From positions 372,001 to 436,000 of the forward strand of contig JAXLYO010000002.1 of assembly GCA_046351415.1 (NCBI GenBank): DNA of 64,000 nucleotides, read 5' to 3'. The notes under the pieces were generated by a model. It searched no databases. It was given only the letters and a program-made list of their open reading frames with translations, and was not told where the DNA came from. Numbering within the stretch: position 1 is the stretch's first letter; every line of letters begins with the position of its first letter. Positions 17,465-25,320 of the stretch are shown here, piece after piece. The translations under genes were made by a program, and so were the position numbers. This stretch comes from JABFRG01 sp046351415. Lineage in GTDB: Bacteria; Myxococcota_A; Polyangia; Polyangiales; Polyangiaceae.

Positions 17465-18252
17465 ACGCTCCCGTGACGCGCGCAGGCAAACGCCACATTC
17501 GCGCGGTCTGGCTCGGAACGGTCGACTACGACGCCACGCACGCACTCCAACACGAGCTCGTCGCCGCACGTATCGCCGGCACCATTCCAGACACGCTGCT
17601 CTTGCTCGAGCACCATCCCGTGGTGACCCTCGGTCGCGGGGCCAAAGAAGGCAACGTGCTCGCGAGCGCCGAAGAGCTCGGTCGGGTCGGAGCCACACTC
17701 CACGAGACGGGCCGTGGCGGCGACGCCACCGTCCACAATCCTGGGCAGCTGGTCGCCTACCCCATCTTCGATCTCAAGCCTGAGCGCTGCGACGTCCGCA
17801 AGTACGTGCGCGACCTCGGAAACGTCATGATCGGCCTCGCCCGCGACCACGGCATCGAGGCGCGCCTCCTCCCCGAATACATCGGCATCTGGGTCGACCT
17901 CGACTCGCCGCACGCATGGACCGCGGAAGACGCGGCACGCCCCGTCCACATGGCCAAGCTCGGAGCCATCGGCGTGCGTCTCAGCCGGTGGGTGACGATG
18001 CACGGCTTCGCGCTCAACGTAGCGAACGACCTCTCCCTCTTCGGTTCGATCGTGCCATGCGGCATTCGCGAGCACGGCGTCACGTCGCTGCAAAAGCTCG
18101 GCGTCCAAACGACGCCCGAAGCGCTCGTGAAGCGCACGATGGAGCTCTTCGCCGAGACGTTCGATGCGGATATCGAGCTCGCCCCGCGCCTTCCTGACCT
18201 TGTTAGCCCGGAGAGTCCGCTTTCGGCTGCGCAGGAATCGATTCGCGCTTGA
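17461..18252 (+). CDS. lipB: lipoyl(octanoyl) transferase
   Basis: LipB moves octanoate from acyl carrier protein to the lipoyl domains of 2-oxo acid dehydrogenases and GcvH. The family blocks are present: LEHHPVVTLGRG, the RGGDATVHNPGQLVAYP substrate loop, the catalytic Lys in MAKLGAIGVR, WVTMHGFALNV, and the catalytic Cys in IVPCGI. It is 263 residues, slightly long for the family because of a C-terminal tail. GTG at 17461 overlaps the upstream stop, so translation is coupled. No lipA is seen. Its last 50 bases overlap the convergent TPR gene. Confidence 0.93.
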   Translation: MNAPVTRAGKRHIRAVWLGTVDYDATHALQHELVAARIAGTIPDTLLLLEHHPVVTLGRGAKEGNVLASAEELGRVGATLHETGRGGDATVHNPGQLVAYPIFDLKPERCDVRKYVRDLGNVMIGLARDHGIEARLLPEYIGIWVDLDSPHAWTAEDAARPVHMAKLGAIGVRLSRWVTMHGFALNVANDLSLFGSIVPCGIREHGVTSLQKLGVQTTPEALVKRTMELFAETFDADIELAPRLPDLVSPESPLSAAQESIRA

Positions 18253-18946
18253 GCGCGCGCAGGTACATCTTGGCTTGTGCGTTCTCGGGCTCGAGTTCCA
18301 GCGTCTTCTTCCACTGGTCCTCGGCGCCGACGCTGTCGCCCAGGGCGAGAAGTGTCACACCGAGCTGCAGCCTCGCCGGCGCATAGCCCGGGCGCGTGAC
18401 GAGCGCTTCCTCGTAGGCGCGCTTTGCGCGGAGCAAGTCGCCCGCTTCGCGAAGGAGCCCACCCAGTTTGGTGCGCAGATCGGCGAACTGCGGACAGAGG
18501 TGAACGGCCTTTTCGAGCTCTGAGATGGCTTCCGTCTGCATCGAGCAGTCGAGGTAGGCCTGCGCGAGCTCGGCATGCATGTTGGCGATCCGACCACGCG
18601 CAAACGAATCCCCCGCGAAATCGCCAGCGACCGCTTGAGGGCTCGCTTGGATCTTGGCGCGGACCTCTCGTGCCTTCTCGTACTTGCCGCGGTCGTTGTA
18701 GGTGACGGCAAGGTTGAGCGCCGCCTCGGTGTAGTGTGCATTAATTTCGAGCGCACGCTCGAGGTGCTTCTCGGCGGCGATGAAATTGCCGCGCGCGTGT
18801 GCGATCACGCCGAGCATGTTGTGGACGTCTGCGAAGCGATCTTCCTTCTCGAGAACCGCCCTCAGCATCTGCTCTGCGCGTTCCCAATCTTGATTCGCGT
18901 AGTACTCGCGACCGAGCACGAGGTTTTGTTTGGTCGATTCGTCCAT
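18203..18946 (-). CDS. TPR repeat protein
   Basis: This 247-residue soluble protein is made almost wholly of tetratricopeptide repeats, about six (for example DWERAEQMLRAVLEKE, GNFIAAEKHLERALEIN, GDLLRAKRAYEEALV, GDSVGAEDQWKKTLELEP). The start chosen is ATG at 18946 (MDESTKQNL). A longer frame reaching 19174 reads into Ser/Gly-rich sequence antisense to the M23 gene and is unlikely. No signal peptide. It converges with lipB with a 50-base overlap and diverges from the M23 peptidase gene. Likely a scaffold for protein binding; partner unknown. Confidence 0.85.
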   Translation of the reverse strand: MDESTKQNLVLGREYYANQDWERAEQMLRAVLEKEDRFADVHNMLGVIAHARGNFIAAEKHLERALEINAHYTEAALNLAVTYNDRGKYEKAREVRAKIQASPQAVAGDFAGDSFARGRIANMHAELAQAYLDCSMQTEAISELEKAVHLCPQFADLRTKLGGLLREAGDLLRAKRAYEEALVTRPGYAPARLQLGVTLLALGDSVGAEDQWKKTLELEPENAQAKMYLRALKRESIPAQPKADSPG

Positions 18947-19028
18947 GAGAGAGGGGGCGAGTATACGCGAGATTCGCCCGCCGCGCTCGAGTTGCGACGT
19001 GCGGAAAGGCGGGCTAAAAGGTCGGCCG

Positions 19029-20597
19029 GTGGAATCGGAAGCGTCCGCACACGTCGGGGAAGAAGGGGCGACCTCCCCCCCTCTGCTGACGCCCGTTCCC
19101 GAAGCCTCCTCGCCAGAAACACCTGAAGATTCGCAGGTTGCGCCGCCGCCCGAGACGCTCTCTCCGGAAGCCAAGGCTGCGAGGACCCGAGGTTACGCGG
19201 CGTGGGGCGTCGCCGTCTTCCTGACGATCGGGGCCTTCGTGATGATGCGCGGCAAGACGCGCGCGCCGGAGACGGAGACGACCGAAGTTCCCCTCGCGCG
19301 CGTCCTTCCGCTCGTCGATGCCGGTGCCTCCGGCGTCGTGTCCCTTGGCAGTTTCGATGGGGGCTTCGCGCGAAAGTCCGACGCCCCGAAGACCTTCCGC
19401 CTCCGCAACATGCGCGAGACGCAAGAGGGCACGGAGGTCATCGAGGGAACGCTCGGCAAGCGTACCTTCACCGCCGCCATGCAGAAGGCGGGGCTTTCGC
19501 GCGCAGACATCGCCCGCGTCGTCGCTGCCTTCAGTGGCCAAAAGAGTTTCGATCACGGAAAACCCAAGGACGTCTTCTCTGTCGCCTTTCAACGGCAGGG
19601 CCACAAGCTCGTCGGCTTCGAGTACGAAACGAACCCCACCGAGGTCTACCAAGCAGTGGCCGATGCAGACGGAAAGCTCGTTGCGAAGAAATTGAGCCTC
19701 ACCGTCGAACACGCCCGCGTGCAGGCGCCGGTCGTCATTGGCGACGACCCTCGCGACTCGCTCGTCAAGGCGGGGTTCGAGGCGGAGCTCGCGCGGAAGC
19801 TCGACGAGGCACTCGAAGGTCATGTGACGATGGCAGAAATCCGCACGGGGTCGCGCCTACGCGTCATCGCTCGCGAAACCCGCGTGGAGGGCGCCTTCAG
19901 TCGCTACGAAGACGTCGAGGCCGTGGAGTACATTCCAGCGCGCAAAGGAGCTTCTCCCGTTCGAATCTATTCGCTTTCGAACGACAGCACCACGAAGCAC
20001 TACGACGAGAAGGGACAGCGCCCGTACCATGGCGCGTGGTCCATGCCGATTCCGTTCGCGCGCATCACGTCGCGCTTCAACCCGACGCGCATGCATCCGG
20101 TGCTCCACCGCGTGATGCCTCACAACGGCGTCGATTTTGCCGGAAAGACGGGCACGCCCGTGTACGCCGTCGCATCCGGCACGTTGAAAGGGGCGGAGAA
20201 CACGGGGCCTTGCGGCAACACGGTGCAGATCCTCCATGCGAACGGACTCATGTCGGTCTACTGCCACCTCTCTCGCTTCGCGCACCTCAAGGTCGGCGAC
20301 AAAGTCGAAGGACGGCAGCTCGTCGGCTTCGTCGGCGCCACGGGGCGCGTCACGGGCCCTCACCTCCACTTCGCGGTGAAGCGCGGCACCGTCTTCATCG
20401 ATCCCCTCAGCCTGAAAATGGGCGGCGTCCAGACCATTCCCAAAGGGGAACGAGACGCCTTCGATACCCGCAAGAAGGAGCTCGACCTCGCGCTCGACGC
20501 CATTCCCCTACCGCAAACGGGTCCCGATTCGGCAGAGGGCGACGGCGGAGCCGATGTGGACGACGACTCCCTCGACGATGAAGAGGTCGCTCCCTAG
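19029..20597 (+). CDS. membrane-anchored M23 (LytM-type) peptidoglycan endopeptidase
   Basis: This 522-residue protein has an acidic/Pro-rich cytosolic N-terminus and one membrane anchor at about 56-74 (WGVAVFLTIGAFVMM). A periplasmic region follows with a beta-rich domain typical of the MepM/YebA set (about 120-320), then an M23 domain. The zinc ligands are intact: His365 and Asp369 in HNGVDF, and His445/His447 in HLHF. It should cut stem-peptide cross-links. Start: GTG at 19029, preceded by AAAAGG; earlier in-frame codons at 18930 and 18945 overlap the divergent gene and add poor sequence. The C-terminal 40 residues are acidic. Confidence 0.88.
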   Translation: MESEASAHVGEEGATSPPLLTPVPEASSPETPEDSQVAPPPETLSPEAKAARTRGYAAWGVAVFLTIGAFVMMRGKTRAPETETTEVPLARVLPLVDAGASGVVSLGSFDGGFARKSDAPKTFRLRNMRETQEGTEVIEGTLGKRTFTAAMQKAGLSRADIARVVAAFSGQKSFDHGKPKDVFSVAFQRQGHKLVGFEYETNPTEVYQAVADADGKLVAKKLSLTVEHARVQAPVVIGDDPRDSLVKAGFEAELARKLDEALEGHVTMAEIRTGSRLRVIARETRVEGAFSRYEDVEAVEYIPARKGASPVRIYSLSNDSTTKHYDEKGQRPYHGAWSMPIPFARITSRFNPTRMHPVLHRVMPHNGVDFAGKTGTPVYAVASGTLKGAENTGPCGNTVQILHANGLMSVYCHLSRFAHLKVGDKVEGRQLVGFVGATGRVTGPHLHFAVKRGTVFIDPLSLKMGGVQTIPKGERDAFDTRKKELDLALDAIPLPQTGPDSAEGDGGADVDDDSLDDEEVAP

Positions 20598-20644
20598 GTC
20601 CCTCGAAAGCCCGCTGTGAATAGGCTCCTTCGAACTCACGCGCG

Positions 20645-20673
20645 TTGACTGAACATCTGTCCTTGCGTAGGGT
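20645..20673 (+). promoter_or_regulatory. candidate sigma-70-type promoter of the MCE gene
   Basis: TTGACT at 20645-20650 and TAGGGT at 20668-20673 are spaced 17 bases apart. The -35 box is good and the -10 weak. The predicted transcript start would lie only a few bases before the ATG at 20686, giving a very short leader. Confidence 0.35.
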
Positions 20674-20685
20674 AAAGACGCTGAA

Positions 20686-22161
20686 ATGGCGAAGCTGACC
20701 CAGGCCGCGAAGGTAGGTATCTTCTTTGCGGCGTCCGCTGTCGCAGGGTACGTCGTCTACACGCGCGTGGGGGGCAGCACCCGCGGTGGCGACTCGTACA
20801 CGGTCCACGCCTACATTCGTGACGCGACCGGCCTCGCCAACAACTCGCGCGTGACGATCGCCGGTATCCCCGTCGGCACCATCAAAACGATTCGCCTCGA
20901 GAAGGGCATGGCCCGTGTCGAGGTGCGCGTCCACAACGACGTAACGCTCTACGACAACGCAAGCCTCGGAAAGAAGAGCGCTTCTCTCCTCGGCGACAGC
21001 ATGATCGTCCTCACGGCAGGCACCGAAGGGGCGCCGAAGCTGAAAGACGGCGACGAGATCCACAACATCGTCGAGTCGGCCTCCACCGACCAGATCATGA
21101 ACGACGTCGCGCGCATCGCGGACCGCATCAAGCTCGTCGCAGAGCAGCTCGCCGGCGCCGTGGGCTCCGACCAAGGCGGCGAGAACATGCGGAAGATTCT
21201 GCAGAACGTCGCCGACGCCACGGAGGCCCTCAACCAAACCGTCCGCGAGAATCGCGTCGCCATCAAAGAGACGATCGGCAACGTCCAACGCATCACGGGC
21301 AACGGCGAGCCGCAGCTCAACAAGATCCTCGAGAACGTCCGCCTCATCACGGAAGACCTGAAGCTCCTCCTCGCCGCGCAGAACCCGAAGAACGGCAATG
21401 CGCCGGGCGAACTCCGAACGACCATCGAACGCGTCAATCGCGCGTCCGCGAGCCTCGAAAGCGCACTTGGGCACATCGATTCCGTCGCCGGTCGCGTCGA
21501 CCGCGGCGAAGGCACCATCGGGCGTCTCACCAAAGACGAGACACTCATCAACGAAGTGCAAGGCGTCGCCGAGGGCGTGAACGAATACGTCGGCGGGCTC
21601 ACCCGGCTTCAGACGATCGTCGGCCTTCGCAGCGACTACAACTTCCTCGCGGGTACCGTGAAGAGCTACGCGGAGCTGCGCCTCCAGCCGCGCGAAGACA
21701 AATACTACGTCGTCGAGTTCATCAACGACCCACGCGGTCGCACGACGTTCACCCAAACCGACACCGACACCACGAACACGAACGAGCCCGCGCACTACCG
21801 CACGGTCACGACGACCACGACCGACGCCTTCCGCGTCTCGGTGCAATTCGCGAAGCGCCTCGGCCCGGTGACCGGAAGGTTCGGCATCAAAGAATCCACC
21901 GGCGGCGTCGGTCTCGACTTGCACTTGTTCGGCAATCGCTTCGAGATGGTGAACGACGTGTTCGGCTTCGGCGAATCGTTGAAGCCCCGCTACAGGCTCT
22001 ACTTGGGCTACCAGTTCCTGAACCGCCTCTGGGTTCTCGGCGGCGCCGACCACATCTTCCTCGCAGACCGCCGCGACTACTTCCTCGGCCTCTCGCTCCG
22101 TTTCACCGACGAAGACCTGAAGACCATTCTGCCGTTCGCTGGCGGCGTGACCCCCAAATAG
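20686..22161 (+). CDS. MCE (MlaD-like) domain protein with C-terminal beta-rich domain
   Basis: This 491-residue envelope protein has an N-terminal membrane anchor (VGIFFAASAVAGYVVYT, residues 10-27) and an MCE domain at about 37-115 (YTVHAYIRDATGLANNSRVTIAGIPVG; the string is split in family alignments after residue 50). Long helices follow (about 120-330), then a C-terminal region of about 150 residues with alternating hydrophobic and aromatic strands (RYRLYLGYQFLN, YFLGLSLRF). MCE proteins bind lipid and bridge inner and outer membrane. The C-terminal strands look like outer-membrane beta structure, which would dock it there. No MlaE permease or MlaF ATPase gene is adjacent. Confidence 0.85.
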   Translation: MAKLTQAAKVGIFFAASAVAGYVVYTRVGGSTRGGDSYTVHAYIRDATGLANNSRVTIAGIPVGTIKTIRLEKGMARVEVRVHNDVTLYDNASLGKKSASLLGDSMIVLTAGTEGAPKLKDGDEIHNIVESASTDQIMNDVARIADRIKLVAEQLAGAVGSDQGGENMRKILQNVADATEALNQTVRENRVAIKETIGNVQRITGNGEPQLNKILENVRLITEDLKLLLAAQNPKNGNAPGELRTTIERVNRASASLESALGHIDSVAGRVDRGEGTIGRLTKDETLINEVQGVAEGVNEYVGGLTRLQTIVGLRSDYNFLAGTVKSYAELRLQPREDKYYVVEFINDPRGRTTFTQTDTDTTNTNEPAHYRTVTTTTTDAFRVSVQFAKRLGPVTGRFGIKESTGGVGLDLHLFGNRFEMVNDVFGFGESLKPRYRLYLGYQFLNRLWVLGGADHIFLADRRDYFLGLSLRFTDEDLKTILPFAGGVTPK

Positions 22162-22223
22162 CGGCAAAGCTAGCGTAAGCGCTGGCTTTTGTATCGAATT
22201 CGCACGGGCACCGTCCATCTGCT

Positions 22224-23018
22224 ATGCGTTTTTCCGTGGAACCCCGACCGCTGCGCACGGCCCTTCTGAGTGGACTCTCGTTCCTCCTGCTCGCCATCCC
22301 CGCGAACGCGCAGAAGGTCGCAAAAGACACGACCGCCGAGGGGCCCGAGATTCCGCACGTGAGCGTGACGATCCCCGGCGAAGGCGGCGCGACCCTCAAT
22401 TGCAACGAGCAGGCGGCACAGAGCTTCCTCATCCGCGCCAATTGGTTCCCCAAAGACGATCCGAAGGCCGGGAAAGAGCTGTTCGCGAAGTCGCTCGCCT
22501 ACCGCACCGAAAAGTACGGGTACTTTACAGGTTTCGGTGATCGGAAGCTGAATCCGCACCCGCCGGGTCACTACGCCAAAGCGACCACTTTCATGGGCAT
22601 GACGCTCACGGTGAACCAGCGCATCATCCCTGCCCTTGCCTGTGTCGAGGCGGCGCTCAAGGCCACGAAGGCCTCGGACGCCTACAAGCCAGGCTCTGCG
22701 GGCGGCATTCGCTACAAAAACACCTATCGCGGCGGCGAGATTTCGAATCACCTCTACGGCATCGCCATCGACATCGAGCCGCAACGCAACACCTGCTGCA
22801 GCTGCGTCGACCCGTGGCCCGACCACCCGCTCTGCAAAAAGCGCGTGAGCTCGATCTTCGAGCGCATGGCCATGCCCCGTTCTTGGGTGGTCGTGTTCGA
22901 GCGCTACGGCTTCTACTGGCTCGGTCACGACGCGCTCCAAGACACGATGCACTTCGAGTTCTTGGGGGACCCAGACGCGATCACGACAGCCGCGCCCTCC
23001 GCCCCGGCCAAGCCATGA
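22224..23018 (+). CDS. secreted M15-family (D-Ala-D-Ala carboxypeptidase-like) peptidase
   Basis: This 264-residue exported protein has a signal peptide (TALLSGLSFLLLAIPANAQ). The C-terminal domain has the M15 zinc pattern: SNHLYGIAIDIE (His and Asp ligands) and, 60-70 residues later, MHFEF (His ligand). A Cys-rich insert (CCSCVDPWPDHPLC) is unusual for the family and could be disulphide-bonded. It probably trims or cuts peptidoglycan peptides. It follows the MCE gene by 62 bp, and its stop overlaps the start of the Cys-rich lipoprotein gene in ATGA. Confidence 0.82.
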   Translation: MRFSVEPRPLRTALLSGLSFLLLAIPANAQKVAKDTTAEGPEIPHVSVTIPGEGGATLNCNEQAAQSFLIRANWFPKDDPKAGKELFAKSLAYRTEKYGYFTGFGDRKLNPHPPGHYAKATTFMGMTLTVNQRIIPALACVEAALKATKASDAYKPGSAGGIRYKNTYRGGEISNHLYGIAIDIEPQRNTCCSCVDPWPDHPLCKKRVSSIFERMAMPRSWVVVFERYGFYWLGHDALQDTMHFEFLGDPDAITTAAPSAPAKP

Positions 23019-23599
23019 ACCTCGGAAAGTCCTCGGCCGTCGCCGCGGTATTTCTTGTCGCGTCGACCACGGCGTGCATCAAGCTCGGGAGCGGCGCGAG
23101 CAGCAGCGGAAGCGGCGCCGGGCCTTCCGCGGCTTGCGTGAAAGCGCAAGCTTACTGCGCAGGTGACGCTGCAGCGTCGAGCACGTGTACGACCAACCCT
23201 GCGTGCACCGCCGAGAGCGAAGCGGAAGTCGACTGCCTCATCGCCAAGAAGGCAACGTGCAACGCCGCCCAAGAGCTCGACGACAGCCTTCCCGGCTGCG
23301 CCACCGAACGCGCAGCGACCGCAGCGTGCATCGCGCGCAACGTCGATGCGGGCGGCGACGGCGCACCGGCGTTTCCCGCGATTTGTCAGCGCATCAAGAC
23401 CTACTGCCGGACGACGGAAGCGAAGGATGCCGACTGCATCAACAGTGTGAACGCCGCTGGGAAATGCCTCACACAGCTGAACGCTGCCTTCAACTGCTTC
23501 ATGGACAACAAGGCAACGTGCAACAGCGCGGGCGAGCTCGATGACACGATCCCAGCGTGCCAACAGAAGCTCGCCGCGTACGTCAACTGCCAGCCATAG
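23015..23599 (+). CDS. Cys-rich lipoprotein with internal duplication
   Basis: This 194-residue protein has a lipoprotein signal (MNLGKSSAVAAVFLVASTTAC). After a Ser/Gly linker come two homologous units of about 70 residues, each with six to eight Cys: KKATCNAAQELDDSLPGC in unit 1 and NKATCNSAGELDDTIPAC in unit 2. Each unit starts with CxxxxxYC. The regular spacing suggests disulphide-bonded helical hairpins on the cell surface or in the periplasm. Start ATG at 23015 overlaps the M15 peptidase stop, so the two are made together. No known family was recognised. Confidence 0.75.
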   Translation: MNLGKSSAVAAVFLVASTTACIKLGSGASSSGSGAGPSAACVKAQAYCAGDAAASSTCTTNPACTAESEAEVDCLIAKKATCNAAQELDDSLPGCATERAATAACIARNVDAGGDGAPAFPAICQRIKTYCRTTEAKDADCINSVNAAGKCLTQLNAAFNCFMDNKATCNSAGELDDTIPACQQKLAAYVNCQP

Positions 23600-23650
23600 T
23601 TTCGCCGGCCCTTGCGCTCGTGCCTGGGCCTAACTACTAAAGAGTTCATC

Positions 23651-24205
23651 ATGGCAGCAGAAGTGCACGAGTTCCCCATCTCGGTGGCCGACATCGACGC
23701 CGGGGGAAAAGCCTTTACGTTCCCGATTCGGGCCGTTTGGGTGCGCGGGGTTCTCGAAGATCACACCGCAACGACCACCGGCAAAGAAGGCAAGATCGAT
23801 GTCCGCGTATCGAGAAGTGGCAACGACATCGTCGTTCACGGCACTCTCGCCGCAGAGCTCGAGACCCCGTGCGTGCGTTGTTTGGAGCCGGTCGTCTTCA
23901 AAGTCGAAAAAGAAATCGGCGTCATGGCCGTGCCCGCTGGCGAGCTCAAGGTCGAAGCAGAAGACTACGAATTTGCCGCAGAAGAGGCCGATTTGCTCCC
24001 GTACGAGGGCGAAACGATCGTCCTAGACGACTTCATTCGGGACGAGCTCGTGCTCGAAACACCGATGACCCCCTTGTGCTCGGAGGATTGCCCGGGTATG
24101 ACGCATGGTTCCTCGGCGTCGGAACCGGAAGCGGAAGCATCCATCGACCCAAGGCTTTTGCCTCTGCTTCGTCTCAAAAAGAGCGGAAAAGTGGCGAAAG
24201 AATAA
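23651..24205 (+). CDS. yceD: YceD family (DUF177) protein
   Basis: This 184-residue protein belongs to the DUF177/YceD family, which almost always precedes rpmF, as here, and is linked with 23S rRNA and ribosome maturation. The family Cys motif is present as TPCVRCLEP at about residues 76-84 and LCSEDCPG near 148-155. The middle is acidic. Start ATG at 23651. It is 30 bp upstream of rpmF and probably in one transcript. Confidence 0.88.
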   Translation: MAAEVHEFPISVADIDAGGKAFTFPIRAVWVRGVLEDHTATTTGKEGKIDVRVSRSGNDIVVHGTLAAELETPCVRCLEPVVFKVEKEIGVMAVPAGELKVEAEDYEFAAEEADLLPYEGETIVLDDFIRDELVLETPMTPLCSEDCPGMTHGSSASEPEAEASIDPRLLPLLRLKKSGKVAKE

Positions 24206-24235
24206 GAGTTTTTTCGTTCTTACAGGAGTCTAGCC

Positions 24236-24421
24236 GTGGCCGTCCCCAAACGACGAACCAGCCGATCGAAGCGAAACATGCGCCGCGCGAATCACGACAA
24301 AGTGACGCCGGTGCAGCTCATCCCTTGCGCCAATTGCGGCGAGCCCGCGGTTCCGCACCGCGCTTGCGCCGCCTGCGGGCACTACAAGGGCAAAGAAGTC
24401 ACGAAGGCCAAAAAAGCCTGA
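24236..24421 (+). CDS. rpmF: 50S ribosomal protein bL32
   Basis: This 61-residue basic protein is a component of the large ribosomal subunit. The N-terminus (AVPKRRTSRSKRNMRRA) and the zinc-binding form of the family (CANCGEP then CAACGHYKG) are clear. GTG start at 24236 with AGGAG at 24223-24227. It follows yceD as usual, but plsX and fabH, which commonly come next, are absent. Confidence 0.97.
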   Translation: MAVPKRRTSRSKRNMRRANHDKVTPVQLIPCANCGEPAVPHRACAACGHYKGKEVTKAKKA

Positions 24422-24439
24422 GCGACCCTCGAGTGACGT

Positions 24440-24455
24440 ATACTGTTCTCAGTAT
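24440..24455. promoter_or_regulatory. perfect palindrome over a lipoprotein start codon
   Basis: ATACTG-TTCT-CAGTAT forms a perfect 6-bp inverted repeat; the ATG at 24454 lies in its right arm. It could be an operator or an RNA hairpin that hides the start. No regulator is identified. Confidence 0.35.
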
Positions 24456-25062
24456 GCGACGCCTTCTTGCCGCAGCGCGCAGTCCAAAGCCGCGCGCTTT
24501 CGTTTTCGGTGTTCTTCTCTTCGTTCCCGTTCTCGCGTCGTGCAATGCGCTCGCGGTGACGGACCTGTACGCCTCGCTCGACTCCGACGGCGCGCGCAAG
24601 AAGAGTGAGTTTACAGCGGATGCGAAGGCCGTCTATTGCGTCGCGGAAGTTTCGTCCGGCCGTGACGACGGCTCGATCCTCGTGCTCGTGCGGCAAACCA
24701 AGTTGGCCACAGGCGCCGACGCGAATCGCGTGCTCGCGGCCACCGAAGGCGTGAGCTCGCCTGGCTCGACGCGCGGCACCTATTCGGCGCAGCTCGTCGC
24801 CACCAACGACAAGGGCGAGAAGAGCGACGAGCTTCCGCTTCCTGCCGGAAAGTTTCGTTGTGAGGTCTTCCTCGACAGCGGCAAGGAGCCCGTGCGCCAG
24901 TCCGAGTTCCTCATCAAGCCATCCGCCTGCCCGATCATGCAGATTCAGCAAGGGACCCCCTGTGCGGGCTTCTTCGAGGAGAACCGCCAGTGTCCACGCT
25001 ACGGGGCGTCTTCGAAAGAGCCCGACGTATGCACTTGCTCCGGCCCGACGTGGAGCTGCTAG
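24454..25062 (+). CDS. predicted lipoprotein, unknown function
   Basis: This 202-residue protein has a twin-Arg-free signal peptide (FVFGVLLFVPVLASC) with lipobox LASC. The mature part has a beta-rich domain of about 120 residues (VYCVAEVSSGRDDGSILVLV...GKFRCEVFLDSG), which may be immunoglobulin-like. It ends in a Cys-rich tail of six Cys (CPIM, PCAGFF, QCPRY, VCTCSG, SC). It is not recognised beyond this. The next lipoprotein gene begins at the very next base after its stop, so the two are coupled. Confidence 0.72.
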   Translation: MRRLLAAARSPKPRAFVFGVLLFVPVLASCNALAVTDLYASLDSDGARKKSEFTADAKAVYCVAEVSSGRDDGSILVLVRQTKLATGADANRVLAATEGVSSPGSTRGTYSAQLVATNDKGEKSDELPLPAGKFRCEVFLDSGKEPVRQSEFLIKPSACPIMQIQQGTPCAGFFEENRQCPRYGASSKEPDVCTCSGPTWSC

Positions 25063-25320
25063 GTGCGCAGAGCCGCTTTTCTCGTCGCGCTCTTTTCCGT
25101 GCTCGCTCTCGCGCTCGCTTGCGGTGAACGCGAGGAATTCAAAGGGTCGGGGTCGAAGAGCCTCGTCGACCCGAGCGCCGAAGGCGGCGTGATCGTCTCG
25201 TCGTCGAGCTCCGGCGGAGCCGATGGCGCCACGGACAGCGCCGCCGACAACGACGTATCGGACGGCAACGCCGACGTGTTCGTCATCGATAGCGGCGCCG
25301 ACGTCAAAGAAGGCGGCTAG
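25063..25320 (+). CDS. small predicted lipoprotein
   Basis: This 85-residue lipoprotein has a signal peptide (AAFLVALFSVLALALAC) with lipobox ALAC and then a Ser/Gly/Asp-rich, probably disordered tail. GTG at 25063 follows the upstream TAG without a gap. Its stop overlaps the convergent hypothetical gene by 4 bases. No function can be given. Confidence 0.6.
   Translation: MRRAAFLVALFSVLALALACGEREEFKGSGSKSLVDPSAEGGVIVSSSSSGGADGATDSAADNDVSDGNADVFVIDSGADVKEGG

Noticed and set aside
20407..22218. 603-codon reverse frame antisense to the MCE gene
   Set aside because: Composition is that of a GC-rich shadow; the forward frame has an anchor and MCE domain.
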